Shown here: positions 1 to 10,972 of the stretch, piece after piece
How positions within the stretch are numbered: position 1 is the first letter of the stretch
How the letters are laid out: every line of letters begins with the position of its first letter
Origin: Hydra vulgaris
Taxonomy: Eukaryota; Cnidaria; Hydrozoa; Anthoathecata; Hydridae
Direction of reading: 5' to 3'
NCBI RefSeq assembly: GCF_038396675.1
Contig: NC_088921.1
Location: 47,370,001-47,434,000, forward strand
Length of the DNA: 64,000 nt
Position numbers and translations under genes: made by a program
Notes under the pieces: model-generated
Told to the model about the DNA's origin: nothing
Database searches by the model: none
What the model saw: the letters and a program-made list of their open reading frames with translations, nothing else

Positions 1-75
1 TGATAAAATTAAAAGGTTTTATTAAAATTAAAAGGCTTCATACGTACAAATGAAATATGCATCCATAAAATTACT

Positions 76-119
76 AGATCTGAAAAATTTGGATCGTCCG
101 ATCCCAATTTTTCAGATCT
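76..119. repeat. 20-bp-arm hairpin just outside the left transposon end
   Basis: Arms 76-95 and 100-119 are inverted copies (AGATCTGAAAAATTTGGATC type, one mismatch) around a 4-nt loop. It lies 15 bp outside the left terminus of the RAG1-like transposon. I see no gene in 1-134; this may be the end of an older palindromic element. Confidence 0.7.
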
Positions 120-134
120 TGTCATTTTATCTAT

Positions 135-735
135 CACGGTGCATAGGAACATACTCTAAGACCTTGCAACACATCCCCAGAGATTTTATTTTTGATTATC
201 ATTAGAAAACATTTCCTCATTCAAAAAATGTAAACGACAACTTTTTTTAGTGGGGGCCTGGGGAGAAAACACACATTTTAGGGCAGTGCCCAGGAATTTT
301 ATTGTTCAAGATAGGTAGCTAATAAGCATGGGGCATACTCAAATTTTTAGTATGTTGATACTGGTAGCAAATGAGGATGACTTGCAAAAAATTAAGGTAA
401 TTGAAGCTTAACCAACCCCGCCCCGATCTCTAACTGCCCCCTTCCTAGAACTACGTCTCCTTTAATCGTAAATTTTTTTTTTTTTTTGTTCTATCATAAA
501 GTAGATCAAAATTCTTCGACAGATTTCAAATTTCATCAAAAAATCTCTTTTCGTTTAAGATTTCTAACAATGCAAAGCCTAAAATTACCCCCTGAAATAA
601 CCTTAAATGGTCTCAACTTTTAAACGAAAAATTTTTTTTTTGATGTAATTTGAAATCTGTCGATGAACTTTGATCTAGTTTAATATAAAACAAGCAAAAA
701 GTTGAAAAGTGTTTTTGGAACCATACCCTAGGGGG
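135..735 (+). repeat. Left terminal inverted repeat of the RAG1-like transposon
   Basis: Begins CACGGTGCATAGGAACATAC and matches the complement of 3858-4454 almost throughout, to the CCATACCCTA segment near 721-730. It contains an internal inverted repeat: the segment at 504-560 (GATCAAAATTCTTCGACAG) pairs with 635-675 (CTGTCGATGAACTTTGATC), so each TIR can fold on itself as well as with the other end. No V(D)J-type nonamer is seen 12 or 23 nt inside the heptamer. Confidence 0.9.
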
Positions 736-1159
736 GATTTGGGAAATCTTTTCGAACACCACAAAATCATGCCCATGCCCCATATTTAGATTTTCAGTAA
801 TATTTGTGATAGATTTATCAATTTTATTTTTTAAAGCTTTTAAAAATTTTTGTTTAACATTAAAATTTACAGACGGATAAGTAATTTTTATTACTTTCTA
901 TTTACATTTTTATTGAAATAAAAACAAAGCAAAGCAACCTTTAATTATTAACAATTAGTAAAAGTTAGCAGTTGCTAATTGTTAACAGTTGCATAATAAC
1001 TCTTTGCACGCGTTGATATACGAACTGAAAGCATGTTTTTAGCCATTATATTGACATGTGTTTATAGGCATTATATTGACATTTGATTGATATAACCGAT
1101 ATTTCATGCCAATATTATCAATCCATATCAGAAGTTTTTATTTGAAGCATTCATTTAAA

Positions 1160-3678
1160 ATGCCTAAACATGGAAAAGAACATAGTGATTTTGTAAAAAA
1201 ATTTTGCATTTGCTGCTTCAGGAAAGGCACGGATTTAAGACCAATAAATAACCCTGAAACAACTTATTTAAATCTAAATAAAAAGAAAAATGACTACTCA
1301 AACCTTATCAAAACTATATTCTGGAAAGATTATTCAGCGGATAATCCTGACCTTCCTACCATGCTTTGCTCAAAATGTAGAAAAAAGCTTGCAGGGACTG
1401 ATCCTTACTTCATTATGCGGCCGTGTTATGAAGGTAATTATAACAATATTGATGTTTAATTTACTTCATTTAAAATTTAGTTTCGCTATTTTAGTTATTA
1501 TAGTTGTCATACAAGTGCTATAAAATTTAGACCTGAATACCAGAGTTATTAGAGGGAAAAAATGTGAATGTTTTATTTGTGAAAATGGGCGCAAATCAAA
1601 AATGGAAAAAATATTGGCCCCAATGGTTGATTGTGTTTCGGGAAAGCTTGTTTATCAAGGCGCTGAAGATGTTTCAAATAAACCTGCAGAAAGACTAGTT
1701 TGTCAACATTGTTATGCCCAAGTGGGACAGGGAATTCCACATCCCTGTACGAAATTAGAAAGACAAAAGAATTTGACTGCCATTGTAAAATCAACATCCC
1801 CAACAACGCAAGGAAAAGTTCTGTCCAGCTCTATCAAAGATTTCAGCACAAATGACTCAGAGAACACCTTAGTTTTGAAAACCTTTGGTCCGAAGCAACT
1901 CACTGTGTCTTACGGAAAGACTGAGGTTAAGAAACCTTTCTTTTCTTTAGATAAATTGAACAAACTTCAATTAAAACTACATTCCAGGTAAATTTTTGTT
2001 GCTTAAAAATACTTTTAAAAATAAATTTGTTATGAGTTTAAAGCCAATTTTTGTAATAAATTTATTATGATTTATAAGTAATCGCAACGTGATTGAAGTT
2101 GCACGATTTCTGAGAAGTGAGGCAGGACGAAAAAGTGTGGAATCCGGTTTCAATATTAAACTGATTGAGAACAACGAAATAATTGGAAATTTATTCAATT
2201 GTGATAAACTCCCATTGCTATTAAAATTAAAAGAAAGCGAAGAGGTAAGTAAACTATTTCCAAAAAAATTATTTTATAGCTAAATTGCAATTTGTATTAT
2301 TCATTTTGATTTTTTATGAATGTATAGTTGGTAGAAAAAGATACTCCTATTGTGTATTGCAATGACATTGAAGAACTCGTAGCAATGGTACTTCATCACA
2401 GAAGTCAAGAAACAAATGATGTTGATATCAAATTAGGTGTAGATGGAGGGCAGGGATTCCTAAAAGTTACACTGTCAATAACCCTAAAACCAGAGTTAAA
2501 AAATAATAAAATTCCAGAGAAACTGAGCAAGAGTGACGGATATGCGTGCAAAGATTTTAAAGATTCAAGCGTCCACAAAACTATTATATTGGCCATTTTG
2601 CTTTCATTGAACGAAAAATACCATAACTTGCGGTTAATATTGGATAAGCTAAACATTTCATCCTTAGATTACACAGTATCTGAAGATCTAAAGATTTTGC
2701 TTCAAATGGTTGGAAAACAAACTGCAACATCAAAACACCCTTGTCCGTATTGCATGACGTCATCTCCTAACTTTCAAAAAGCTGATCATTATACTCTAGA
2801 GTCTTTGTGTACATTGTACGACCAATGGATGGCTGATGGTGCAAATTTAAAAAAAGCTAAAAAATACACTAATGTTGTTAACTCCCCTTTATTAACAGGC
2901 AACAAAAACAAAAAAATACTAGAACTTGTAAATATTCCTGGACTACATATACTGCTAGGTGTTGTAGACAAAATTTTAAAAGAGATTGAAAAAAATTTAT
3001 TTGAAAACAAGGAGTGTGGGTTACAGTTTGTTAATCAATGTCTGTCTAAAATAAACATCTGCAGAGTGTCCTACCAAGGGCAGCATCGTTTGGTAGGCAA
3101 TGCTTGTCATAAATTGCTTAAAAACATAGACAGCTTTGAACTGTTTTTTCAAGAGTTTAGTCTTGGAGTTTCCGCTGCCAAATATATTAAGGTACTTAGA
3201 GATTTTGAAAAAATAGTCCATGGTTGTTTTGGAAAATCATTAAGCTCCACGTATGTTAAAGATCTAGAGGAGTTCTCTACGAGCTATAGAAATCTAAGGG
3301 CTACAATTCTTTGAAGGTACACATAATTGAGCAACATGTTATTGAATTTATCAACATGAAAGGTGGAGTCTTTGGTATGATAAATAACTTTTAAATTTAG
3401 TTAAAAATAATTTATAATCTTAGTAATTAAATACTCTATTTCAACAGTTGAATCGTAAATTTTGCATAATTTACGACGAATATTTATTAAATAAACTTGC
3501 ATTTCTTTTGTACTTCTACTGTTCTATAGGCTTAGGTTACTGGACTGAACAAGCTCTCGAATCCATTCATCAGGATTTCAATCAGTTTTGGCGAATGAGA
3601 AAAGTTGGAGAGCACAGCCCAAACTATATAGAGGCGCTGAAAAACGCGGTTGTTGCTTACAACTACAAGCACTTTTAA
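1160..3678 (+). pseudogene. RAG1/Transib-like transposase, five exons, one frameshift
   Basis: Phase-consistent exons with GT/AG borders are 1160-1433 (or from ATG 1106), 1531-1987, 2079-2244, 2328-3374 and 3530-3678, about 700 codons. The N-terminal part has zinc-ribbon pairs (CICC with CSKC; CECFIC; CQHC with HPC). The catalytic part shows D in VDGGQGFLKV (codon 2442), D in VSEDLKIL (2685), a C-x2-C zinc pair HPCPYC (2742-2753), H-x4-H in KVHIIEQH (3320-3337) and E in GYWTEQALES (3559). This order and spacing is that of RAG1, where C-x2-C follows the second D and H-x4-H precedes the last E. Between the end of the 2328 frame (stop at 3312) and the H-x4-H segment the reading frame changes by one base, so this copy is probably inactive unless that is a sequence error. 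The family appears common in cnidarian genomes as uncharacterised proteins (recollection, not checked). Chapaev/CMC transposases share the same residue scheme and are the main alternative. Confidence 0.8.
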
Positions 3679-3857
3679 AGTAGCTTTCTATTTGCAGGAA
3701 TGTAGTTTGTAAAAAGTAAAGTGTTAAATCTCCTATGAACAAACGTTTAGTATGACTTTGAAATATAAAATATCAATCATAATGTAACCATAAAAATCAG
3801 AGTTTTTTTTTTACTGTAATAAATAATTGTAGCAAACCCTTCTCGACCCCTTATAGC

Positions 3858-4454
3858 CCTCCCCAGGGTATGGTTCCAAAAAACACTTTTCAACTTTTTG
3901 CTTGTTTTATATTAAACTAGATCAAAGTTCATCGACAGATTTCAAATTACATCAAAAAAAAATTTTTCGTTTAAAAGTTGAGACCATTTAAGGTTATTTC
4001 AGGGGGTAATTTTAGGCTTTGCATTGTTAGAAATCTTAAACGAAAAGAGATTTTTTGATGAAATTTGAAATCTGTCGAAGAATTTTGATCTACTTTATGA
4101 TAGAACAAAAAAAAAAATTACGATTAAAGGAGACGTAGTTCTAGGAAGGGGGCAGTTAGGGATCGGGGCGGGGTTGGTTTAGCTTCAATTACCTTAATTT
4201 TTTGCAAGTCATCCTCATTTGCTACCAGTATCAACATACTAAAAATTTGAGTATGCCCCATGCTTATTAGCTACCTATCTTGAACAATAAAATTCCTGGG
4301 CACTGCCCTAAAATGTGTGTTTTCTCCCCAGGCCCCCACTAAAAAAAGTTGTCGTTTACATTTTTTGAATGAGGAAATGTTTTCTAATGATAATCAAAAA
4401 TAAAATCTCTGGGGATGTGTTGCAAGGTCTTAGAGTATGTTCCTATGCACCGTG
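3858..4454 (-). repeat. Right terminal inverted repeat of the RAG1-like transposon
   Basis: Reverse complement of 135-735, ending ...CCTATGCACCGTG at 4454. It carries the same internal inverted repeat (about 3917-3960 with 4050-4093). The near identity of the two ~600-bp arms suggests a fairly recent copy despite the transposase frameshift. Confidence 0.9.
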
Positions 4455-4620
4455 CATTGTCCAAAATTCTATAGCTGCGTTTTTTATTTTACTGAAGCAG
4501 CAACTAATAATTACCAACTATGCTTTTAGGACATGAAATGTTTAAATAACTAATTATCTAAAAAATAGTTTAATAACTAAAAAACAGTAACAATAAAACA
4601 AGTCATATGACAACTTAAAT

Positions 4621-4926
4621 ACTTTGGACGTTTGTAAACGACATAGAAAACTATTTGATCTGAAAATGATGGATATATTTGAAAAAAATATCTATCAGCA
4701 TCTAATTTTTATGTATAGATACAACAACAACCTTCTGCCTGCAAACTTCAACAATAAGTTTGAAATAAATCTAAATGAAAAGTATAATCTAAGATCAAAT
4801 AGAAACAACAACTATAAATTGCCTCGGAAATGTAATAAACTCTCAGAGTTTTGCATATTTTATCGAGGACCTAAATTATGGAATGACTGTCAAAGGGAAT
4901 ATAACAAAAGAAAAAAAATTTTTTAA
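4621..4926 (+). pseudogene. 3' end of a non-LTR retrotransposon reverse transcriptase ORF
   Basis: About 100 codons open through the stop at 4924-4926 read like the C-terminus of a LINE ORF2: a stretch with YQHLIFMYRYNNNLLP, then KYNLRSNRNNNYKLP and the typical closing FYRGPKLWN. No catalytic reverse transcriptase motifs are present. This is a 5'-truncated fragment, the usual outcome of LINE insertion. A T-rich tract follows at 4966-4984. Confidence 0.65.
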
Positions 4927-6790
4927 TTTGATCATAAGAGAAGTTTTTCTTTCTTTTCTTCCTTCTTTTTTTTTTTTTTTTTTTCCCATTAATCTATTTT
5001 TGTCTTGAATATTTTATCGGTAACTTAATTATTATTATTTTTTTTTATACGAGCTTTTTACTATTATGATATATTACTTAAACTAATACAAAGGGGTTCT
5101 ATGAAAAGATTATGATAACGTAATGTTGTTCTTATCTTCCTTGAGCACCTATCTGTTTTAACTTAATTTTGTTGTAAGTCCAGTATATAATTTTATAACT
5201 CATTTTATGTTATCTATATGAATACGTAAAATTCATTTTATGTTATCTATATGAATACGTAAAATTTTTAATAATTAGATATTGTAAAATAATATCTTTT
5301 AATATTCATTAAAAAATTGCTTAAAAAATTACTTTTAAAAAATTCATTAAAAAATTTTGTTAATAGTTTTTACAAATTGACTCAACAACAGCAAAAAAAA
5401 TTCACAATCTTTAGAACGCTAAAAGGAATTTAATCTATTTTTAATCGTTTAAAAGTTCCAAACGTTAAAAAATTTAAAACGTTAAAAAGTTTAAAACTTT
5501 TTAGAGTTTAAGAGTTTAAAAAGGTATAAATTGAGTATTTAAACGTTTTAATTGCTTTAGTTACGTTTCTTTTTTACTTTTCCAACCTATAAAATACCGA
5601 CAGCAATTATTTGTAATATATATCCTCAGTCAATATATGTATACTACACTGCGCCTATCCCTATTTGAGTCAGTCAATGTATGTACAATACTCTGCAACT
5701 ATGACTATATATGTTGCATGTCTTAGATAGCGCGTTTTTGGTCATTTCACTGTGTGTCAAAGTGTGACAAGGCCATGCAAAAGATTTCTACATTTGTAAA
5801 ATTTTACAAACTTTAAAATGTATAATTATGCATTGATTCACTTATTAGATGAAACTTTAAAATGTCAAAACAATAAATACGTATAATTTTCAAAAAACAA
5901 CAATTATAGGAAAAATGGTAATGCTACCTCATACGGTAGGCTTTGTGACATCGAAGGACACCATCTTTAATTCAGAATCGCTTCTAATTAATTTTATATA
6001 ATGTTAATTTTATTTGCTGCAGCCATTCAATTCAAATTTAATGTTTATCAAATAAATGCAAATAAAATCCAATAAAATCGGAAAAAAAAACTATTGAATA
6101 AATTAGTGAATTTATACTTAAAATAAATTTAAAAAATTGGAAATTTTATTTCTATGCCTTAAGCAAAAAAACCATTTAAAAAAAAATGTTTTTAATAAGT
6201 AATATAATTATCAGTTTATGATAAAAAATTTAATACTTGTCATCCATTTACAGGGTTCGACAGGCACTGAGGGTGCGGGGGAGGATACATAGATAGGGCC
6301 ATTATGGTAGCAAAAAATTTAGCAAAAATAAGTTAAACCCTTAATGAAATAAATTATTTGTTAAAAGGGTATAGGAAATTTCCAATAATGGGCATGCAAA
6401 TTTCCATATCTTTGACAATGTACTTCGTCTATCAATTCGAAACGTTTAATAAAATAAATCCATATGCAAGGTTTTAAAAAAAATAGCAATTCTAAATTGC
6501 AGCGTTGTACCACTTTATTTTCTGAACATTATTGCCTTTCTAAAACGGATTTATCGTTATGGTAACCAAATACGATTTGTGTTAGGAACATAGCCATTAA
6601 TACAAAATTAAAAATCAAAGATTTTAATTTTACTTTTATATTATATGTTATATATTTTATTATAACATAAATTTAACTCATTTTACCGAATTAAAAGCCA
6701 AACTCCAATTGTATTTCACAATATATTTTTTATAAACACAAACAACAACAGCTATTTGTTAAGTAACTATTTATTTTTTTTAAATCATTT
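4927..6790. other. AT-rich intergenic DNA without a gene
   Basis: Only short ORFs occur. A 34-bp direct duplication (ATTCATTTTATGTTATCTAT...) sits at about 5199-5266. A CCTCAGTCAATRTATGTA-type motif at 5625-5690 recurs near 20020, 28650 and 52825. Nothing else is supported. Confidence 0.5.
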
Positions 6791-6976
6791 TTACAATTTT
6801 AATAATAATAAAAATAATAATAACAATAATAATAGTAATAATAACAATAATATATAATAATAATATAAGATAACAAATTTAATACAAATAATAGTAACAG
6901 TATTAATAAGTATGTTTAAAATAATTAAATTGAAAAAAATAATAATAATAAATATTATAATAGTAGTTATAAGCAT
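6791..6976. repeat. AAT/ATT trinucleotide low-complexity tract
   Basis: Imperfect (AAT)n with interspersed AAC and AAG triplets. The 61-codon antisense ORF here is only this repeat translated. Confidence 0.8.
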
Positions 6977-7000
6977 AAATTTATGTTAATGCGATAGTTT

Positions 7001-7073
7001 CCCCAAACTTGACCCCAAACTTGACCCCAAACTTGACCCCAAACTTGACCCCAATCTTAACCCCAAACTTGAC
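7001..7073. repeat. 12-bp tandem repeat, about six copies
   Basis: The unit is CCCCAAACTTGA, with one degenerate copy (CCCCAATCTTAA). Array length about 73 bp. Confidence 0.9.
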
Positions 7074-7220
7074 AAGAATAGCTAAGATGAAAATAATGCA
7101 TCGTAAATATTCTTAAGTACAACTTTGTCGGCATAATGATGAATTATTGAAAGCATACCGTTAGCTCGAGAGTAGTTAATAATATTTACTTATTTAAATT
7201 CTAGTGTAGTCTAGTGTAGC

Positions 7221-8280
7221 CATGTCCGACCATCTAGAGATGGTCGGACATGGGCCAAATTGTGTCAGATGTGCGACCGAGTCAAAAAAATTTTACAAGA
7301 TGATTGATCGATTTGAATTGAAAAATTTTCAACGGTGTCCGTGATCGAAATGTTCGGTTCTGATTGAAGAATGTTTTGTCCGATGTCCGCCATTTTCCGA
7401 CTTTTTTATGGCCGCCATGTTCGGCGTCCGACCGGGCCGGCATTTCTGGGCCAAATCGATTAAAATTGATTGACTTTTCCGAAAGTGTTCGGCTGTTCGG
7501 TTGTACGACTTGTTCAGCATTATTATCTCTTTTGAATTTATTCCATTTTAATCCAAATTATTCACCACAGCTTTAAATTATTTTAAGACTTTTAAAAGTT
7601 TCATTCTCCTTGGACTACAGGATATTGGTGAATATTTGTTACACATTTTCGAGAACTTATTACACAAAAATACAAAATGGCGCATGTTATAAAAGATATC
7701 TATGAGACTTCAGATGAAGTCATTGAACTTAATGCAAGTTTAAATGAACAAATTTCCAGTGGTTCTGTTCTTTTGAAAGCGAGAACTACTGGTGTAGGCA
7801 AGTCAGAAGTTTGGATGAACTTTTCTTTGCTCTTCAAATTACATGCCATTTCAATGCCAAGGACATTAGAAACACTAAGAAAACTTATTGAAAACTTACT
7901 CAACTTTTTTTTTTTAATTTACTACCGGTATATACTTCACTTAAATCTGTACTAGAAATTACTACGAACCTGTAAATATGAAATAGCAATAAATATGAAG
8001 AATTACAACAACAAAAAATTGGCCGATTCTTGTGTCATTTTTTACTTTTCATTTTTTTGCATGTTCGACGTCCGACCGCGTTCGAGATTTTTAGTTCAAT
8101 GACTGTTCGGTGATCGATCGGTGTTCGGTTCGACATTAGTTTTTCTGTCCGGTGTTTGGGGTGTCCGAGTTGTCCGGGTTGTTTGACAAAATTATTGTTG
8201 CTCGTGTTCGACCGGCTCGGTGGTTCGGACCGTACGAACACGGGCGAACAGAAAAACGTCAATCAGTCCGAACATCTCTA
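7221..8280 (+). mobile_element. hAT-type non-autonomous element with transposase remnant
   Basis: The ends are inverted: TAGAGATGGTCGGAC from 7235 and GTCCGAACATCTCTA ending at 8280. The YAGRGATG-type start is usual for hAT elements. The left end is doubled as a 15-bp-arm hairpin (7221-7235 and 7238-7252, loop AG). Subterminal regions are rich in TTCGG/GTCCG words. A 10-bp direct duplication TCTAGTGTAG precedes it (about 7199-7219). No clear 8-bp target duplication was found. Confidence 0.55.
7677..7955 (+). pseudogene. N-terminal hAT transposase fragment (BED-like)
   Basis: A 92-codon ORF beginning MAHVIKDIYETSDEVIELNA includes TTGVGKSEVWMNFSLL, which resembles the start of the BED zinc finger of hAT transposases (SKVWKYF-like). 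It runs out into unrelated AT-rich codons before any zinc ligands. It lies inside the TIR-bounded element 7221-8280, consistent with an internally deleted hAT copy. The assignment rests on one short motif. Confidence 0.35.
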
Positions 8281-9598
8281 AGTATATCATTTTTACTATC
8301 ACGTTTTTTACTAATATTAAATTTTTTTTCCCCAATAAAAATTTTTATATCAAATTTTTATTTTCTTGTAAAAATCTTGTATTAAATTTTTACTGTCGTG
8401 AAATTATAAATATTTTACTTAAAACAATACCCTTACTCTGACCCTTAGGTTTATAATCAGGGCTTAAATTTCAATAATACTCGTTTTGCGTAAGACTTTT
8501 TTTTTATTTTTAAATACTTACAGAAGTGGGGCGCTCCTGAAATACGTCCGCCAAATTTACAAGTAAATTTTAAGCTTTATCAAAAATTAACCGGCGTTCC
8601 AGTTATAACCATTTGAAATTTACTACTTTATCAAAACAAAGAGTAGGGGTGTGAAATTTTACACGGCTATTATTTTCTAACATGATAACAGTTTTTTTAT
8701 GAAATTTTAAATCTTAGAATAAAATTTAAGATAATTAAATCAGGGGCGGATCCAGACCATCAAGTAAGGGGCGCGATTTTTAGATTTTTCAGCAACCCCA
8801 TAAATCATATAACTTTTTAGATCATTTTTGTTTGAATATCATAATCGTTGGGGGTGTTATTGGTGACGTTTTTAATTGTTTCAATGCTTCTGCAAAATGA
8901 AACTTTATTATAAAGGACATCCTAAACTAACAACTGCTTTTACTCTGCGAAACAAGTGGTGGGTTGAGAGACATGCTGCTTTGCTGACGTTTTTCTGATG
9001 AAAATTTGCAATATTTTAAAATCTATTCTTTGATGTCAAAAAATATTATTACACTGAGTCATAAAGATATTGTCTAAACTATTTCTACAACCTGTATGCA
9101 GAGAAATTCCGGTAAATGTTAAAAATGTGATTTTTGTCGGCAAATGGTTAATTCGACCTTGAAATATAAATTGTAAAAATAATCAACAAATCAAAAAATA
9201 ATCAAGGTTATAAAGACGTATTAGTTAATCAAGAGCTTATGGTTAAATGTATTAAAATCACAAAATAAATTTTTTGAGAAAATCTACTTTAATCAGAAAT
9301 TTTCAATACCTTTATATCTCTGATCAAAGTATATATTCTCCAAATATTTACTTTGTGACTTAAGTACTTTTCTAAATCTATTTATTTTAACCTTAAAATT
9401 GAAAAAATTACAGATTTATTTATAATTTTACAAAATTAGGTTCGGTGTCACTCATATAGTTAAAAACTAGTCACTGGAGTGAAACCTTAATAAACAAACA
9501 AACAAAGCAAAAAAAAAAAAAACAACAAAAAGTAATAATATAGATAGTAACCAAAAAAATAATAATAATAAAAAGAAGAACAATGAATGAATGAGATA

Positions 9599-10231
9599 AG
9601 GGGTCGTCCATAAATTTTAAAAACCTATTTCTCCAATATATAATACATGTAAAATATTATATATATACAATATATAATACATAATAATACATAATAATAT
9701 ATTATATACGCAAAAATATTATTTTATAAATACAATTTTCTTTCAACTTGCAACATTAGTGTGGCCTAGTGGATTTTGCATCTGTCTAGTAAACCGAGGT
9801 TTAAAGATTCGCCTCTCGATATCGTAATTTTTTTTATTTTTAATTAGTACACAAAGGTTGTTTTTTTGTTGCTGCACACTTTTGTGCACTAACTAAAAAA
9901 AGTTCTTACCGTATAAAGACAAAGCGCAGAACGTGCACTACACATAGACTGTTACAGCCGTAACAGTTTGTTAACAGGCTGTAACTACTCCGTTAACGGA
10001 GAGTACTAAATAAGATTTAGGCGTAGTTGATTTTACAATCGACATTTACATACATCAACTTAGGGTTTTGGTTTGATCAGTTACTCTTTTAATTGAAAGA
10101 AAGTCTTCTATAGATTTGAATTAAAAAAAAAAATGTTGCGTCACAAAATAGAGACCCCCTCCTCCTCGTAACAAATCGTCAACAAACCCCACCCTCCCTA
10201 TAGCGTGACGTAATTTATGGACGACCCTACG
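9599..10231. mobile_element. MITE with GGGTCGTCCATAAATT ends
   Basis: GGGGTCGTCCATAAATTTT near 9600 is matched in inverse by AATTTATGGACGACCC near 10211-10229. No coding capacity. A degenerate relative occurs at 38373-38577. Confidence 0.7.
9757..9835 (+). mobile_element. tRNA-derived SINE fragment
   Basis: TGGCCTAGTGGATTTTGC resembles a Pol III A box, and GGTTTAAAGATTCGCCTC, about 40 nt on, resembles a B box. T-rich sequence follows. It does not fold as a full tRNA as far as I can see. Confidence 0.45.
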
Positions 10232-10893
10232 ATCAAAAGAATGATAGAAATAAAAAAAGAAAACAAAATGATATATTTAAATATTGAGACAAAATATATG
10301 AAATCACTTGAATAATTGCAATATTAGATATCAATTTGTAACCCTCTCAGAAAACCTTTTCCTTTCATGGTTTAGTACTATCAAGTGGCCATTTCATGGA
10401 GGGAATCGAGCTCTAAGCTGAGTATCTAGCACTAAGCTCTTCAACTACACTCTCTAATCTTTGTCAAATAGTTGTGTTTCAATAATCTAAAATAAAATCA
10501 AGATACTTTAACGTTTCAGTAAGCATTGTATGCTTCTTTTATAAAAGAATGCAAACACTAAATATTATTCACAAAAAAAGTTTCTTCAAACTATGTAAGA
10601 GAGGGGGAGGGGTGGTGTTGTTAGGCGATCGCCCCTCCCCTATTGATCTGCCCTTGTTAGAAATATTATTTTGATGCCTATTTTATAGGGCATTTTAGTT
10701 TTCAAGCTTTGTATGGTATACACATGAGCATACTAAGGTTTGGAGTTTTAGTTTTTACTTAAAGCCCACAATCCAGAAAGGTATCACATTATAGTTGACG
10801 GCAAGCACATAATAAAAAAATAACATAAAATAACATGTCAGTGATTGATGAGACAAAAAATATATATACATAAATTAACTTGTAAAATAAATA

Positions 10894-10899
10894 TTTATT
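10894..10899 (-). terminator. Candidate poly(A) signal for the DnaJ gene
   Basis: AATAAA on the minus strand, about 75 nt beyond the DnaJ stop codon. Confidence 0.4.
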
Positions 10900-10972
10900 C
10901 AAAATATCATACAAAATTTCTTAAATTACATTAAAAATCTATATTTACAAAATACTGTATAAAAAATAAACT

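Larger units (their letters stand above)
135..4454 (+). mobile_element. RAG1/Transib-like DNA transposon with long TIRs ending CACGGTG
   Basis: The element is bounded by 5'-CACGGTG at 135 and its complement CACCGTG ending at 4454. About 600 bp at each end (135 to ~735 and ~3858 to 4454) are near-perfect inverted repeats. Between them lies a five-exon plus-strand gene for a transposase with RAG1-like residue order. The terminal heptamer differs from the V(D)J signal heptamer CACAGTG at one position; Transib and related elements also start with CAC. No perfect target-site duplication is visible: the 5-bp flanks are TCTAT and CATTG, and the 3-bp flanks TAT and CAT agree at two of three positions. 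Superfamily (Transib, Chapaev/CMC, or a separate RAG1-like lineage) is therefore unresolved. It lies upstream of the host genes and has no RAG2-like partner ORF. Confidence 0.85.
8741..10656. mobile_element. hAT-like non-autonomous element with nested insertions
   Basis: The left end is CAGGGGCGGATCCAGACC at 8741. The right end, read inverted, is CAAGGGCAGATCAATAGGGG ending at 10656. Both continue with a GGGGCG/GAT subterminal motif. The 8-bp flanks (AATTAAAT and TTAGAAAT) match only partly. No transposase is visible. It encloses the MITE at 9599-10231 and the tRNA-like SINE piece at 9757. Confidence 0.5.

Noticed and set aside
135..4454. A RAG2-like partner gene in the RAG1-like transposon
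   Set aside because: No kelch-type or other second ORF between the TIRs; the space is filled by the single five-exon gene and its UTRs.
9757..9835. Functional tRNA gene
   Set aside because: A- and B-box-like words are present, but no complete cloverleaf with anticodon arm; better explained as a SINE.
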